The notes under the pieces: model-generated
The model's database searches: none
Told to the model about the DNA's origin: nothing
The model's input: the letters and a program-made list of their open reading frames with translations, nothing else
Part shown: in pieces, positions 26,598 through 35,754 of the stretch
Position numbering within the stretch: the first letter of the stretch is position 1
How the letters are laid out: every line of letters begins with the position of its first letter
NCBI RefSeq assembly: GCF_021028995.1
Contig: NZ_JAJJZG010000007.1
Coordinates: 85,809-149,808, forward strand
Reading direction: 5' to 3'
DNA length: 64,000 bases
From: Halobacterium sp. KA-4
GTDB taxonomy: Archaea; Halobacteriota; Halobacteria; Halobacteriales; Halobacteriaceae
Translations under genes and position numbers: made by a program

Positions 26598-27761
26598 ATG
26601 GACGTACCGGGCGTGAAGCGAGTGACTGGACGGGTCGCGGTCGCGTTGACCCTCGCAGTCGCCGCGCTGTCGGTCGGCGTCGGCATCCTCGGCATCGTCA
26701 ATCCGACCGCGAACTTCGGGCCGTTCGCCCAGCACATTCCGCCCGCAATCAGCCAGACCGCCGGGTTCACCGGCTCACTCACCGGCTTCTTGATGGTGAT
26801 GAGCGCGTTCGGCCTGCGCCGCGGCCTCCGGGTGGCGTGGTACTCGACGATGGTGTTGCTCCCGGTCACCGCTGGCCAGGGGCTCGTGCAGGCGACGCCG
26901 TACTCGGTGCCGCTGGTCGTGTTGTCGATTGTCGCGTTCCCCGTGCTCGCCGTCGCGCGCAGCCGCTTCGACGAGCCGATTTCGCTGTCCACCAGCCAGT
27001 TGGCAGCGGGCGGCGCGCTCGCCGGCGTGCAGGCGTACGGCACCATCGGCACGTACGCGCTCCGCGGCGAGCGCGGGTTCACGGGCGTGAACACGATGCT
27101 GGACGCGTTCTACTACACGCTCGTCACCTCCAGCACCGTGGGCTACGGCGACCTCACCCCGACCACGCAGGAGGCGCGGCTGTTCTCGCTGTCCGTGCTC
27201 GTGCTCGGCACCGCGAGTTTCGCCGTCGCGCTCGGCGCGCTTCTCGGCCCCGCCCTCGAAGCCCGGTTCGCGAGCGCCCTCGGACGCATGACACAGAGCG
27301 ACCTAGAGTCCCTCGACGGCCACGTGGTCGTCGCGGGCTACGGCGACCTGACGGAACCGATTCTGACCGAACTCGCCGCCAGCGGCCGCCAGTTCCTCGT
27401 GGTGGCCCGCGGCGGCACCGACACCTCGGAACTCCGCGACCGCGACATCGATGTCCTCGCCGGCGACCCCGCCGACGAGAAAGTCCTCGAACGGGCGGGC
27501 GTCGAGCGCGCCCGAGCGGTCGTCGCGGCGACCAACGACGACGGCGAGGACGCGCTCGCGATTCTCACCGTCACCGAGGCGTTCCCCGACGTTCGCGTGG
27601 TCGCCGCCGCCACCGAGCAGGAGAACGAGCCGAAACTCCGCCGCGCGGGCGCGAACACCGTTATCAGCCCGATGGTCATCGGCGGTCGGCTGCTGGCCCG
27701 CTCCGCGCTCGGCGACGACCAGGCCGAGCAGGACGCCGCCGACGTCGTCGACGAAGTGTAG
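26598..27761 (+). CDS. Potassium channel with TrkA-N domain
   Basis: A 387-residue channel. Four hydrophobic segments precede a canonical pore: FYYTLVTSSTVGYGDLTP, with TVGYGD at residues 180-185. A last membrane helix follows, then one TrkA-N (RCK) domain starting HVVVAGYGDLTEP (about 242), with GxGxxG-like AGYGDL, for NAD(H)-type ligand sensing. There is no TrkA-C domain in the chain; the two divergent neighbours carry TrkA-C domains but no TrkA-N, so they could complement it. The ATG at 26598 starts just before the first helix. Confidence 0.88.
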   Translation: MDVPGVKRVTGRVAVALTLAVAALSVGVGILGIVNPTANFGPFAQHIPPAISQTAGFTGSLTGFLMVMSAFGLRRGLRVAWYSTMVLLPVTAGQGLVQATPYSVPLVVLSIVAFPVLAVARSRFDEPISLSTSQLAAGGALAGVQAYGTIGTYALRGERGFTGVNTMLDAFYYTLVTSSTVGYGDLTPTTQEARLFSLSVLVLGTASFAVALGALLGPALEARFASALGRMTQSDLESLDGHVVVAGYGDLTEPILTELAASGRQFLVVARGGTDTSELRDRDIDVLAGDPADEKVLERAGVERARAVVAATNDDGEDALAILTVTEAFPDVRVVAAATEQENEPKLRRAGANTVISPMVIGGRLLARSALGDDQAEQDAADVVDEV

Positions 27762-29204
27762 TCAGGCGGTGTGGACGACCGCGATGTCCGTCTCGAGGTC
27801 GCGGACGCGCTCGTAGGTCGGCCGCGAGAAGAACTTCGAGGCGGCCGAGCGGTCGGTGCTCGCGCCGAGGAAGACGAGGTCGTAGTGGGCGTCGTTGCGC
27901 TCGACGAACTCCTCGATTGACGACCGCGAGACGCGCGTCTCACAGCGCGTGCCCACGGTCTCCGTGAGGTTCGCGAGCATCGACTCGGTGCGGCGGCGCT
28001 CGCGCTCGGTGTCGATGCACGAACAGACGCTGATAGAGCCGTTCCGGCCGGCGAGGCGCTCGGCGTAGTCCAGCATCGCGTGCGCGACGTCGGAGGCGCT
28101 GCGCACGGGAACCATGATGCGCTTCCAGCGTGTGCGCTCGCCGGTCGACTGGAGCGCGACGACGTCCACGCCGCTCCCGAACAGCGTCCGCAGGAACGGC
28201 GTCAGTGCGCCGTCCTCGTCGCACTCGAAGGGCGTGACGACGAGGTCGCAGTTCGCCTCGTCGGCGGTCGAGAGCACTGTCCCCGCGGGGTTGCCGTTCG
28301 CGACCGCGACCGCCACGTCGCAGGGGACGCCGACGCTCGTCTCGATGCGCGCGGCCTGCTGTTCGAGTTCGCGCGCGGCAGCGTCGGCGGCCCGCTCCTC
28401 GCCGGTGGACTCGGCGTCCTCGACGTAGTCCGCGCCCTCGCCGCCGATGCACTCGCGCTCGGCGGCCGCGATTTCCTCGTCGTCGACGACGTCCAGCAGC
28501 ACGACCTTCCCGGCGTCGTGGGCGGCCGCGATGCGCGCACCCAGCATCGCGGTCTGCTCGGCAGTCTCCCCGCGCATCGGCACGACGACATGGTCGTCGG
28601 CCTCCGTCGTCCGGTAGAGGTAGCGGGCGCGCTCCTCGTAGAACTCGCGGCGCCACAGCACGAACACGACCGCGACCAGCGACGCCGACAACGCGACGGC
28701 GACGACGTACGCGAACTGCGCGGTGCCCGTGACGAGCACGAGCAACGCCGTCGAGAACGCAGTCGGGAGTTCGAGGTCCAGTGCCCACGTCACAGCGGCC
28801 GTGAGGAACACGCCGAGCGCGGCCGCGCCCGCGTCGAGCCCGACCGCAGAGGTCGGGACGCCGTACGCGAGCGCGGTGAGTTCGACGGCGCCCCACCCGC
28901 AGAGCGCGCCGACAGTCAGCCCGCCGACAAACGTCCGTGGGTTCGAGTAGCGGCCCTCGGGCTCGGCGAACAGCGTATACGTCCCCGACGCAAGCGGCGG
29001 GAACAGGAGGAACGAGACCACGTCGACCGTCTCCGAGAGCAGCGTCACGAGCCCGACGAGTAGCGGCACGAACAGCAGCACGGAGACGTGGAGGAGGTTG
29101 CTCGTCGTCTCCAGCCACTTCCGGAACGAGCGGAGTTCGCGGCGCTCGATGCGCGCGGCGCGCTGCCGGGCCGCCGCGAGCCGCCGCCGCAACTCCGAGA
29201 ACAT
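27762..29204 (-). CDS. HPP-domain membrane protein fused to two Usp-like domains
   Basis: A 480-residue fusion. The N-terminal part (about 30-190) has five or so membrane helices with FPPLASGTYTLFAEPEGRYS, the HPP-family signature region. The C-terminal part has two Usp-like domains (about 200-340, starting DDHVVVPMRGETAEQ, and 345-480, ending FFSRPTYERVRDLETDIAVV). The ATP-binding glycines of classical Usp proteins are poorly kept. The ATG at 29202-29204 is chosen over a GTG six bases upstream. Tail-to-tail with the channel gene; probably a stress-linked membrane sensor or transporter. Confidence 0.75.
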   Translation of the reverse strand: MFSELRRRLAAARQRAARIERRELRSFRKWLETTSNLLHVSVLLFVPLLVGLVTLLSETVDVVSFLLFPPLASGTYTLFAEPEGRYSNPRTFVGGLTVGALCGWGAVELTALAYGVPTSAVGLDAGAAALGVFLTAAVTWALDLELPTAFSTALLVLVTGTAQFAYVVAVALSASLVAVVFVLWRREFYEERARYLYRTTEADDHVVVPMRGETAEQTAMLGARIAAAHDAGKVVLLDVVDDEEIAAAERECIGGEGADYVEDAESTGEERAADAAARELEQQAARIETSVGVPCDVAVAVANGNPAGTVLSTADEANCDLVVTPFECDEDGALTPFLRTLFGSGVDVVALQSTGERTRWKRIMVPVRSASDVAHAMLDYAERLAGRNGSISVCSCIDTERERRRTESMLANLTETVGTRCETRVSRSSIEEFVERNDAHYDLVFLGASTDRSAASKFFSRPTYERVRDLETDIAVVHTA

Positions 29205-29249
29205 GTGCACGCAGTCGGCGAGCCCGGCAGTTGGGTGTTTCGGCTGTGC

Positions 29250-29978
29250 CTACGCGAGTCGCGTCACGGCGTCCAGCGAGATGTCGATGGCGCGCGCGAC
29301 GTTGTTCTTCGCCTTCTCGGGGAGTTCGTCGTCGCTGTCCGCGCCCTTCTGCGTGCCCGCGACGAGGTTGCCGTCGACCGTGCAGATAGCGCCCGCGGCG
29401 AGGCCCTTGCGGCGCGCCAGCGAGAAGACGGTCGCGGCCTCCATCTCGACGGCGAGCAGGCCGGCGTCGTTCCAGTCGTCGACGAAGTCCTCGTCCTCGT
29501 TGTAGAACGCGTCGTCGCTGACGATAGGGCCGACGTGCACCTTCTCATCGTTGGCTTCGGCGGAGTCGACGACGCTCGTGAGCACGTCGTAGTCCGGGAC
29601 GGCTGGGTAGACGGCGGACTCGTAGCGCTTGCTCGTGCCCTCCTCCTTGGCGGCGCCGGTCGCAACGATCATGTCGCCGACCTCGATGTCCGCCTGGAGC
29701 GCGCCGATGGTGCCGACGCGGAGGAACGTCTCCACGCCCACGCGCGAGAGTTCCTCGACGGCGATGGCTGCCGAGGGACAGCCGATGCCGGTCGAGGAGA
29801 TGGTGAGGTCGACGCCGTCGTAGGTGGCGTTGACGACCTTGTACTCGCGGTTCTCAGCGACGACCTCGCTGTCGTCGCAGTGGCTGGCGATGCGGTCGAC
29901 GCGGCCCGGGTCGCCGGGCAGCAACGCGATGTCGTGGACGTCGCCTTCCTCGACTAGCAGGTGGGGCTGTTTGGCCAT
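29250..29978 (-). CDS. udp: Uridine/nucleoside phosphorylase
   Basis: A 242-residue nucleoside phosphorylase of the PNP/Udp family, splitting a nucleoside with phosphate into a base and ribose 1-phosphate. Visible: LLPGDPGRVDRI (phosphate site), FLRVGTIGALQ, and LLAVEMEAATVFSLA (ribose-binding M-E). The exact base is uncertain. It is the first of several salvage genes in the next 5 kb (PfkB kinase, ribose-1,5-bisphosphate isomerase, aldolase), which together can degrade its product. Confidence 0.9.
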   Translation of the reverse strand: MAKQPHLLVEEGDVHDIALLPGDPGRVDRIASHCDDSEVVAENREYKVVNATYDGVDLTISSTGIGCPSAAIAVEELSRVGVETFLRVGTIGALQADIEVGDMIVATGAAKEEGTSKRYESAVYPAVPDYDVLTSVVDSAEANDEKVHVGPIVSDDAFYNEDEDFVDDWNDAGLLAVEMEAATVFSLARRKGLAAGAICTVDGNLVAGTQKGADSDDELPEKAKNNVARAIDISLDAVTRLA

Positions 29979-30022
29979 GCCAGCGATTCGACGCTCGCGG
30001 AGAAAAAGAGCGGGGATTGCGG

Positions 30023-30958
30023 TCAGCGCGCGACCAGCCCGCGCGGGCGCTCGGATTCGAGCGCAGCAGGCCACTCCGCGTCGATGCGGGTCCACGACGC
30101 GCCCCAGTCGTCGGTCCGGAAGAACCCGCGGTTCGTCGCAACGACGGCTTCCCCGGGCCCAGTCGCCACGAGCACGGACGCGAGCAGCCCGTTCGGACCG
30201 GGCAAGTCCTCACTGCGCTTCCAATCAGCATCTGCGCCGTCCTTCCGGAAGACCGCGCTGCTGGCGGTCCCGGCGTCGTGGGCGCTGCGCGGGCCGTTCG
30301 CGGCGGAGACGAGCACGCGCTCGGGGTTGGCGGGGTCGCAAACGACGCTCCAGCAGTACGAGCGGTCCAAACCCGCTTCCACGGTGCGCCAGGAGTCGCC
30401 GCCGTCCTCGGTGACGTAGAAGCCGTCGCCGGCGGCCGAATACGCGAGGTCCGGGCGGTCGTCGTGGGTTGCCATCGAGTGCGTGTCGTACGGACCCGAC
30501 GGAACTCGGTCCTGCCACGTCTCGCCGCCGTCCGGAGACCGCACGAGCGCACTGGCTTCGACGGCGACGTAGAGCCGTTCGGGCGTGGGTTCGAGCCAAC
30601 GGACGTGGTGCGTGGAGGGACGTGGCGGGAACGCCCAGTCGTCGCTGGACGGCAGGTCGGTGAGCCCCTCTCGCTCGGTGAACGTCTCGCCGCCGGGCGC
30701 GTGGTAGACTGCGCTCGGCTCGGTTCCCGCCCAGACGCCCGACTCGTGGACGGCGACCGCGGTCACGTCGCCGACGGCCGCGACGCACGTCCACTCCTCG
30801 GTGTCGGTGTCGGACTGGCGGTAGACGCCGTCGCTGGTTCCGCAGTAGACGCCGAATGGGCCGGCGTCGAGACACTGCACGTCGCCGGAGAAAACGGTCT
30901 GGAGGCTGCCGTCGTCGAACGAGAGCACGCGGTCGGGGAACGCCGCGAGGAGTCGCAT
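30023..30958 (-). CDS. BNR/sialidase-like beta-propeller protein
   Basis: A 311-residue protein built of repeated beta-propeller strands, with Asp-box-like motifs SPDGGETW, TEDGGDSW and TDDWGASW (S/T-x-D-x-G-x-x-W). These match the BNR/sortilin-type repeats of glycosidases and photosystem assembly factors. There is no signal peptide, so it is cytoplasmic, and no sialidase active-site Arg triad is evident. The function is unknown; it sits between udp and the PfkB kinase in the same direction. Confidence 0.75.
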   Translation of the reverse strand: MRLLAAFPDRVLSFDDGSLQTVFSGDVQCLDAGPFGVYCGTSDGVYRQSDTDTEEWTCVAAVGDVTAVAVHESGVWAGTEPSAVYHAPGGETFTEREGLTDLPSSDDWAFPPRPSTHHVRWLEPTPERLYVAVEASALVRSPDGGETWQDRVPSGPYDTHSMATHDDRPDLAYSAAGDGFYVTEDGGDSWRTVEAGLDRSYCWSVVCDPANPERVLVSAANGPRSAHDAGTASSAVFRKDGADADWKRSEDLPGPNGLLASVLVATGPGEAVVATNRGFFRTDDWGASWTRIDAEWPAALESERPRGLVAR

Positions 30959-30994
30959 ATGCCGTACTACGAGCGCCACCTACCTAAACGTCAG

Positions 30995-31885
30995 TCAGAA
31001 CTGCTGGTCGAGGAACGCCTCGACTTCCGGGTACGTCGGCGCGGTGCGCGCACCTTCGGCCTGGGCGGCGAGCGCGCCGCAGGCGTTCGCGAACTCCAGC
31101 GCGCGCTCGTAGTCGTCGGGATGGTCGAGGAGGACGGCGATGAAGCCGGCGGCGAAGGCGTCGCCAGCACCCGTCGTGTCCACGGGTTCGACGTCGAAGC
31201 CGGGGTGTTCGAACGAGCCCGCGGGCGTGTGGACGGTCGCGCCCTCCGCGCCGTGTTTCACGACGACGACGCGGTCGCCGACCTCCGATTCGGCGTACGT
31301 GGCGTCCTCCTCCAGAATTTCGAGGGCTTCGCGGTCATTGACGAAGAGGACGTCGCAGCGCTCGATGGTCGCCGCGTAGTCGCGCTCGTCGAGGCGGCGG
31401 CCGGGGTCGAACGAGACCGTGGCGCCGGCTTCGGTGGCGAGTTCGGCGATGCGCGTGGCGGTCTCGGGGCGCTGGCTGGTGAGGTGGACGTGGTCGGCAG
31501 CCCGGACGTAGTCGGCGTCGACGTCCGCGGGCGCGACGGCTTCGTTGGCGCCGTCGTTGCCGAGCACCATCACCTCACCGTCGCCGTCCACGACGAGGTA
31601 CTTCACGCTGGTCTCGGCGTCCTCGACGACGCGGAGGCCGTCGAGGTCGACGCCGACGCGGTCGAGCTCCCGGCGCGCGAGCAGCCCGTTCTCGTCGTCG
31701 CCGACGCTCCCGACGAGCCCGGTGTCGACGTCGAAGCCCGCGAGCGCGACCGCCGCGTTGGCCGCACTGCCGCCCCCGGAGCGGCGCTGGGAGACGATGC
31801 GGGCTTCGCCGTCGGGCTCGGGGAGGGCGTCGACGCGGAGCGTGACGTCCCAGTTGACGTGACCGGCGGCGACGACACGAACCAT
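30995..31885 (-). CDS. PfkB-family sugar kinase, candidate ribose-1-phosphate kinase
   Basis: A 296-residue PfkB (ribokinase) fold enzyme. The N-terminal GGGSAANAAVALAG and the C-terminal DTTGAGDAFAAGF (anion hole and catalytic Asp) are intact. The substrate is not fixed by sequence. Because udp lies upstream and a ribose-1,5-bisphosphate isomerase downstream, I infer it could phosphorylate ribose 1-phosphate, as PfkB enzymes do in archaeal nucleoside degradation. The ATG at 31883-31885 gives the normal first beta strand. Confidence 0.85.
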   Translation of the reverse strand: MVRVVAAGHVNWDVTLRVDALPEPDGEARIVSQRRSGGGSAANAAVALAGFDVDTGLVGSVGDDENGLLARRELDRVGVDLDGLRVVEDAETSVKYLVVDGDGEVMVLGNDGANEAVAPADVDADYVRAADHVHLTSQRPETATRIAELATEAGATVSFDPGRRLDERDYAATIERCDVLFVNDREALEILEEDATYAESEVGDRVVVVKHGAEGATVHTPAGSFEHPGFDVEPVDTTGAGDAFAAGFIAVLLDHPDDYERALEFANACGALAAQAEGARTAPTYPEVEAFLDQQF

Positions 31886-31908
31886 GGCCGGCGGTTGGGT
31901 CGGTCGCG

Positions 31909-32727
31909 CTAAAACCCTGCGGGATTCGCGGCGACGAACAGGAGGACGTTGTGCGCGCCCGGACCGAGGCCGACCGCGGCGACGACGGCGAGCAGAAGGC
32001 TCCCTTCGACGGGGTCCTCGCGGACGTACTCGGCGAGCAGGAGGACGACCGCGGCGCCGAGCGCGGTCTTCACGAGGACGAACAGCCAGCCGACGCCGAT
32101 GATGGAGGCAGTGGGGAGTTCGGCGGCGGCGTGCATGATAGCGGCGGAGAGCGGCGTCTGCTCGCCGAATCCGAGCACGTCCACGCCGACCGCGGTGGAG
32201 GTGCCGTCGAGGACGTGTGCGAAGACGGCGAGCGCGCCCGCGGCGCCGACGGCGGCGACGTCGTCCGGTCGCAGTTGCTCGACGGCCCACCACGCGACGT
32301 GCCCGATGACGGCAGCGGCGACGACGGCGGCGAGGGGCCACGCCAGCGTCAGCGTGTCGTGCGCGAGGCCGTAGCCGACGGCGGCAGCGGTGGGGAAGAC
32401 AGCGAGCACGCCGCCGACGGCTGCGGTGGCGAGTAGTGGACGAGCGGTGCGCCGCGCGGCGAGCCACGTCGCGCCCGCGACGGCGAACGTGGTCGCGTAG
32501 ACGGTCGGGGAGCCGAAGAAGGGCGCGACCGTGCTGGGGTAGAGGTCGAGTTGGAAACAGACGTACAGCGTCGACCCGAGCACCATCCACGGGGCGAACG
32601 CGAGGACCGTGCGGTCGGTGACGGGCGGCGCTTCGCGGACGAGCAGCCACCCGACCGCGAGCACGGCGGCGGCGACGACCGCGAGGTACGGGAGCGACGG
32701 GAGCGCGAACCCGGAAGGCAGGACCAT
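31909..32727 (-). CDS. DUF63 family membrane protein
   Basis: A 272-residue polytopic protein with about eight membrane helices, matching the archaeal DUF63 family (LYVCFQLDLYPSTVAPFFG near the N-terminus, a conserved HVLDGTST motif with His and Asp in a membrane helix, and LGPGAHN near the end). Function unknown. The conserved H-x2-D inside a helix suggests a catalytic or ion-binding membrane site. It lies 23 bp upstream of the PfkB kinase and 34 bp downstream of the isomerase gene. Confidence 0.8.
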   Translation of the reverse strand: MVLPSGFALPSLPYLAVVAAAVLAVGWLLVREAPPVTDRTVLAFAPWMVLGSTLYVCFQLDLYPSTVAPFFGSPTVYATTFAVAGATWLAARRTARPLLATAAVGGVLAVFPTAAAVGYGLAHDTLTLAWPLAAVVAAAVIGHVAWWAVEQLRPDDVAAVGAAGALAVFAHVLDGTSTAVGVDVLGFGEQTPLSAAIMHAAAELPTASIIGVGWLFVLVKTALGAAVVLLLAEYVREDPVEGSLLLAVVAAVGLGPGAHNVLLFVAANPAGF

Positions 32728-32761
32728 ACCGAGAGGGTGGACGCGCCGCGTGAAAACCTTG

Positions 32762-33706
32762 TTATTCCTCCGCCCAGGGCTCGCTGGTGCCCTCGCCGTA
32801 CAGTTCCCGCATCAGCGTGACGACGCTCTCCGGGGGGAACTGGCCGCGCTCGGTGACGATGGCGTCGACGTAGCGCGGCGGCGTCACGTCGAAGGCGGGG
32901 TTCTCCACGTCCGGATTCCCCATCTCCGCGCGCTCCTCGTCGCCGAGGACCTCGGTCTCGTCGCGCATCTCGATTTCGACGGTGTGGCCGGTGAGCGTGT
33001 CCGGGTGGAGTTTGAGCGTCTGCGCGGCGACCATCACGGGGACGCCGCGCTCGCGGGCAGAGACGGCGAGCATGCTGGTCCCGATTTTGTTGACGACGGA
33101 GCCGTCGGCGGCAATGGAGTCCGCGCCCACGAGCACGTGGTCGACGTCGTCGAGGTAGCGCCGCGCGGCATTGTCTACGACCATCGTCACCGGGACGTCC
33201 CACTCGCGGAGCTGTTTCGCGGTGATGTGGCCCTGCTTGCGCGGGCGTGTCTCCTTGACGACGGCCTCGATTTCCTTGCCGTCGTCGAGGGCGGCTTCGA
33301 CGCACGCCAGCGCGTCCGTCGAGTGGCAGTGCGTCATGATGGTGTCGCCGTCCCGCAGGCGGTTCGCGCCGATTGCGCCGAGGTCGTCCTGCGCGCGGTC
33401 CAACTGGTCGCGGAAGCGCTCGGTCGCCTCGATAGTGGACGCGCGGAGGGCCGCCACGGAGTCGCCGTCGACCTCGTTGAGCACGTAGCGGAGCGCGTTC
33501 GGCAGGCTGACCGCGGTCGGGCGGGTGTTCCGCAGGCGGCGCGCGGCCGCCCGGAGTTCCTCGCGGAAGCCCGCGGGCGTGTCGGCGTCGCTGTCGCGAG
33601 CCTGCGCTTCCAGCGCCTCCGCGGCGGCGCGCGCGATGGTCGCCGCACCCCTGACTTCCATCTCCGCGATGTCCTCGGCGGTAGTCTCGACCTCCGGTGC
33701 GAGCAT
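32762..33706 (-). CDS. Ribose-1,5-bisphosphate isomerase
   Basis: A 314-residue protein of the eIF2B-alpha/methylthioribose-1-phosphate isomerase fold. The active-site pair is visible: Cys127 in THCHSTD and Asp196 in VGADSI, as in archaeal ribose-1,5-bisphosphate isomerase, which makes ribulose 1,5-bisphosphate. The MTR-1-P isomerase subfamily is close, but length and neighbours (nucleoside phosphorylase, PfkB kinase) favour the pentose role. No RuBisCO is in the window. The ATG at 33704-33706 precedes the first helical domain. Confidence 0.85.
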   Translation of the reverse strand: MLAPEVETTAEDIAEMEVRGAATIARAAAEALEAQARDSDADTPAGFREELRAAARRLRNTRPTAVSLPNALRYVLNEVDGDSVAALRASTIEATERFRDQLDRAQDDLGAIGANRLRDGDTIMTHCHSTDALACVEAALDDGKEIEAVVKETRPRKQGHITAKQLREWDVPVTMVVDNAARRYLDDVDHVLVGADSIAADGSVVNKIGTSMLAVSARERGVPVMVAAQTLKLHPDTLTGHTVEIEMRDETEVLGDEERAEMGNPDVENPAFDVTPPRYVDAIVTERGQFPPESVVTLMRELYGEGTSEPWAEE

Positions 33707-33785
33707 GCCCCTCGGTTCGTGCCGCGGGTAAAAGGGGTTGGCGTCCACCGGCCGACTTTTCACGTGGCCCCACCTCGCCTCGGGT

Positions 33786-34424
33786 ATGAACCGCGAGGAG
33801 CTCGCCGCGCGCATCGACCACACCGTGCTCGGCCCCGTGACGACGCCAGCGGACGTCGAGCGCGTCGTCGAGGAGGCTACCGAGTACGGGATGAACGTCT
33901 GCATCCCGCCGTGTTACGTCGCCGACGTGCGGAGTTACGCGCCCGACGACCTCACCGTCGCCACCGTCGTCGGGTTCCCGCACGGCCAGCACGCCACGGC
34001 AGCGAAGGTCAGCGAGGCCCGCATCGCGCACGCCGACGGCGCGGACGAACTCGACGTCGTGACGAACGTCGGCCGCCTGAAGGCCGGCGAACTGGACGCC
34101 GTTCGCGAGGACCTCGAAGCGGTCGTGGACGCCACGCCGCTGCCCGTGAAGGTCATTATCGAGACGCCGCTGCTCGACGACGAGGAGAAACACGACGCGT
34201 GCCGGGCCGCGAAAGCCGCGGGCGCGGACATGGTGAAGACTGCGACCGGGTTCTCCGACGGTGGCGCGACCGTGCCGGATGTCGAACTGATGAGCGAGTA
34301 CCTCCCCGTGAAGGCCAGCGGCGGCGTCGGCGACTACGAGGACGCGCAGGCGATGTTCGACGCGGGCGCCGAGCGCATCGGCGCGAGTTCCGGCGTGAAC
34401 ATCGTGGAGACGTTCGACGAGTAG
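33786..34424 (+). CDS. deoC: Deoxyribose-phosphate aldolase
   Basis: A 212-residue class I aldolase splitting 2-deoxyribose 5-phosphate into acetaldehyde and glyceraldehyde 3-phosphate. Active-site residues match DERA: Asp90 in DELDVV, the Schiff-base Lys151 in MVKTATGF, and Lys176 in VKASGG. It is divergent from the ribose-1,5-bisphosphate isomerase gene, with 79 bp between starts, placing it in the same nucleoside-sugar salvage neighbourhood. Confidence 0.93.
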   Translation: MNREELAARIDHTVLGPVTTPADVERVVEEATEYGMNVCIPPCYVADVRSYAPDDLTVATVVGFPHGQHATAAKVSEARIAHADGADELDVVTNVGRLKAGELDAVREDLEAVVDATPLPVKVIIETPLLDDEEKHDACRAAKAAGADMVKTATGFSDGGATVPDVELMSEYLPVKASGGVGDYEDAQAMFDAGAERIGASSGVNIVETFDE

Positions 34425-34497
34425 GCAGTCCTCGCCGGGAGCGTCGCCGGCTATCGTCGTACTTTTGGCCGCGGACGGCCAACGATTGAGTCAACGC

Positions 34498-35751
34498 ATG
34501 GCCCAGTACCACATCGAGACGTACGGGTGTACCTCGAACCGCGGCGAGAGCCGCGAAATCGAGCGACGCCTCCGCGACGCCGGCCACCACAAGGTCGAGG
34601 GGGCCGACGAGGCGGACGTCGCCATCCTCAACACCTGTACGGTGGTCGAGAAGACGGAGCGCAACATGCTCCGGCGGGCCGAGGAACTCGAAGACGAGAC
34701 GGCCGACCTCATCGTCACCGGCTGCATGGCGCTCGCGCAGGGCGAAGAGTTCGCCGACGCGGAGGTCGACGCTCAGGTCCTACACTGGGACGACGTGCCG
34801 GAGGCCGTGACGAACGGCGAGTGCCCGACGACGACGCCGGACGCCGAACCCATCCTGGACGGTGTCATCGGCATCCTCCCCATCGCCCGCGGCTGCATGA
34901 GCAACTGCTCGTACTGCATCACGAAGCAGGCGACCGGGCGCGTGGACTCCCCGCCGGTCGAGGAGAACGTCGAGAAGGCGCGCGCGCTCGTCCACGCCGG
35001 CGCGAAGGAGATTCGCATCACCGGCCAGGACACCGGCGTCTACGGCTGGGATAAAGGCGAACGGAAGCTCCCCGAACTACTGGAGCGCATCGCCACCGAA
35101 ATCGAGGGCGACTTCCGCGTTCGCGTCGGGATGGCCAACCCCGGCGGCGTCCACGGCATCCGCGAGGACCTCGCGGAAGTGTTCGCCGAGCACGACGAAA
35201 TCTACAACTTCCTGCACGCGCCCGTGCAGTCCGGCAGCGACGACGTGCTCGAAGACATGCGCCGCCAGCACGAGGTCGAGCAGTACGTCGACATCGTGGA
35301 GACGTTCGACGACTACCTCGAGGAGTGGACACTCTCGACGGACTTCATCGTCGGCTTCCCGACGGAGACCGACCACGACCACGAGCAGTCGATGGCGCTG
35401 CTGCGTGAGACGCGTCCGGAGAAAATCAACGTCACGCGGTTCTCCAAGCGCCCCGGCACCGACGCAGCCGAGATGAAGGGCCTCGGCGGACAGACGAAGA
35501 AGGACCGCTCGAAGGCGATGACCGACCTCAAGATGGACGTGGTCGGGGACGCCCACGAGTCGATGGTCGGCACCGAGCGCGAGGTCCTCGTCACCGAGCA
35601 GGGGACCGGCGACTCCGTGAAGTGCTACGACGGCAGCTACCGCCAGATTATCGTGCAGAACGCCTCCGACTACGGGTTGGAACCCGGCGACTTCGCCACT
35701 GTGGAGGTCACCGGCCACCAGACCGTCTACGCGTTCGGCGACCCCGTCTAA
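34498..35751 (+). CDS. tRNA t6A37 methylthiotransferase (archaeal MtaB/CDKAL1 type)
   Basis: A 417-residue radical-SAM methylthiotransferase converting t6A37 of tRNA to ms2t6A37. The N-terminal UPF0004 domain has the auxiliary-cluster cysteines C11, C47 and C76; the radical-SAM motif RGCMSNCSYC gives C133, C137 and C140; a TRAM domain (about 355-417) binds RNA. The archaeal/eukaryotic branch corresponds to CDKAL1. It follows deoC by 73 bp on the same strand. Confidence 0.92.
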   Translation: MAQYHIETYGCTSNRGESREIERRLRDAGHHKVEGADEADVAILNTCTVVEKTERNMLRRAEELEDETADLIVTGCMALAQGEEFADAEVDAQVLHWDDVPEAVTNGECPTTTPDAEPILDGVIGILPIARGCMSNCSYCITKQATGRVDSPPVEENVEKARALVHAGAKEIRITGQDTGVYGWDKGERKLPELLERIATEIEGDFRVRVGMANPGGVHGIREDLAEVFAEHDEIYNFLHAPVQSGSDDVLEDMRRQHEVEQYVDIVETFDDYLEEWTLSTDFIVGFPTETDHDHEQSMALLRETRPEKINVTRFSKRPGTDAAEMKGLGGQTKKDRSKAMTDLKMDVVGDAHESMVGTEREVLVTEQGTGDSVKCYDGSYRQIIVQNASDYGLEPGDFATVEVTGHQTVYAFGDPV

Positions 35752-35754
35752 TTC

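Noticed and set aside
30017..31912. A 631-codon plus-strand open frame across the BNR and PfkB genes
   Set aside because: It spans two real minus-strand genes and their gap, and its sequence is Arg/Gly/Val-rich without motifs.
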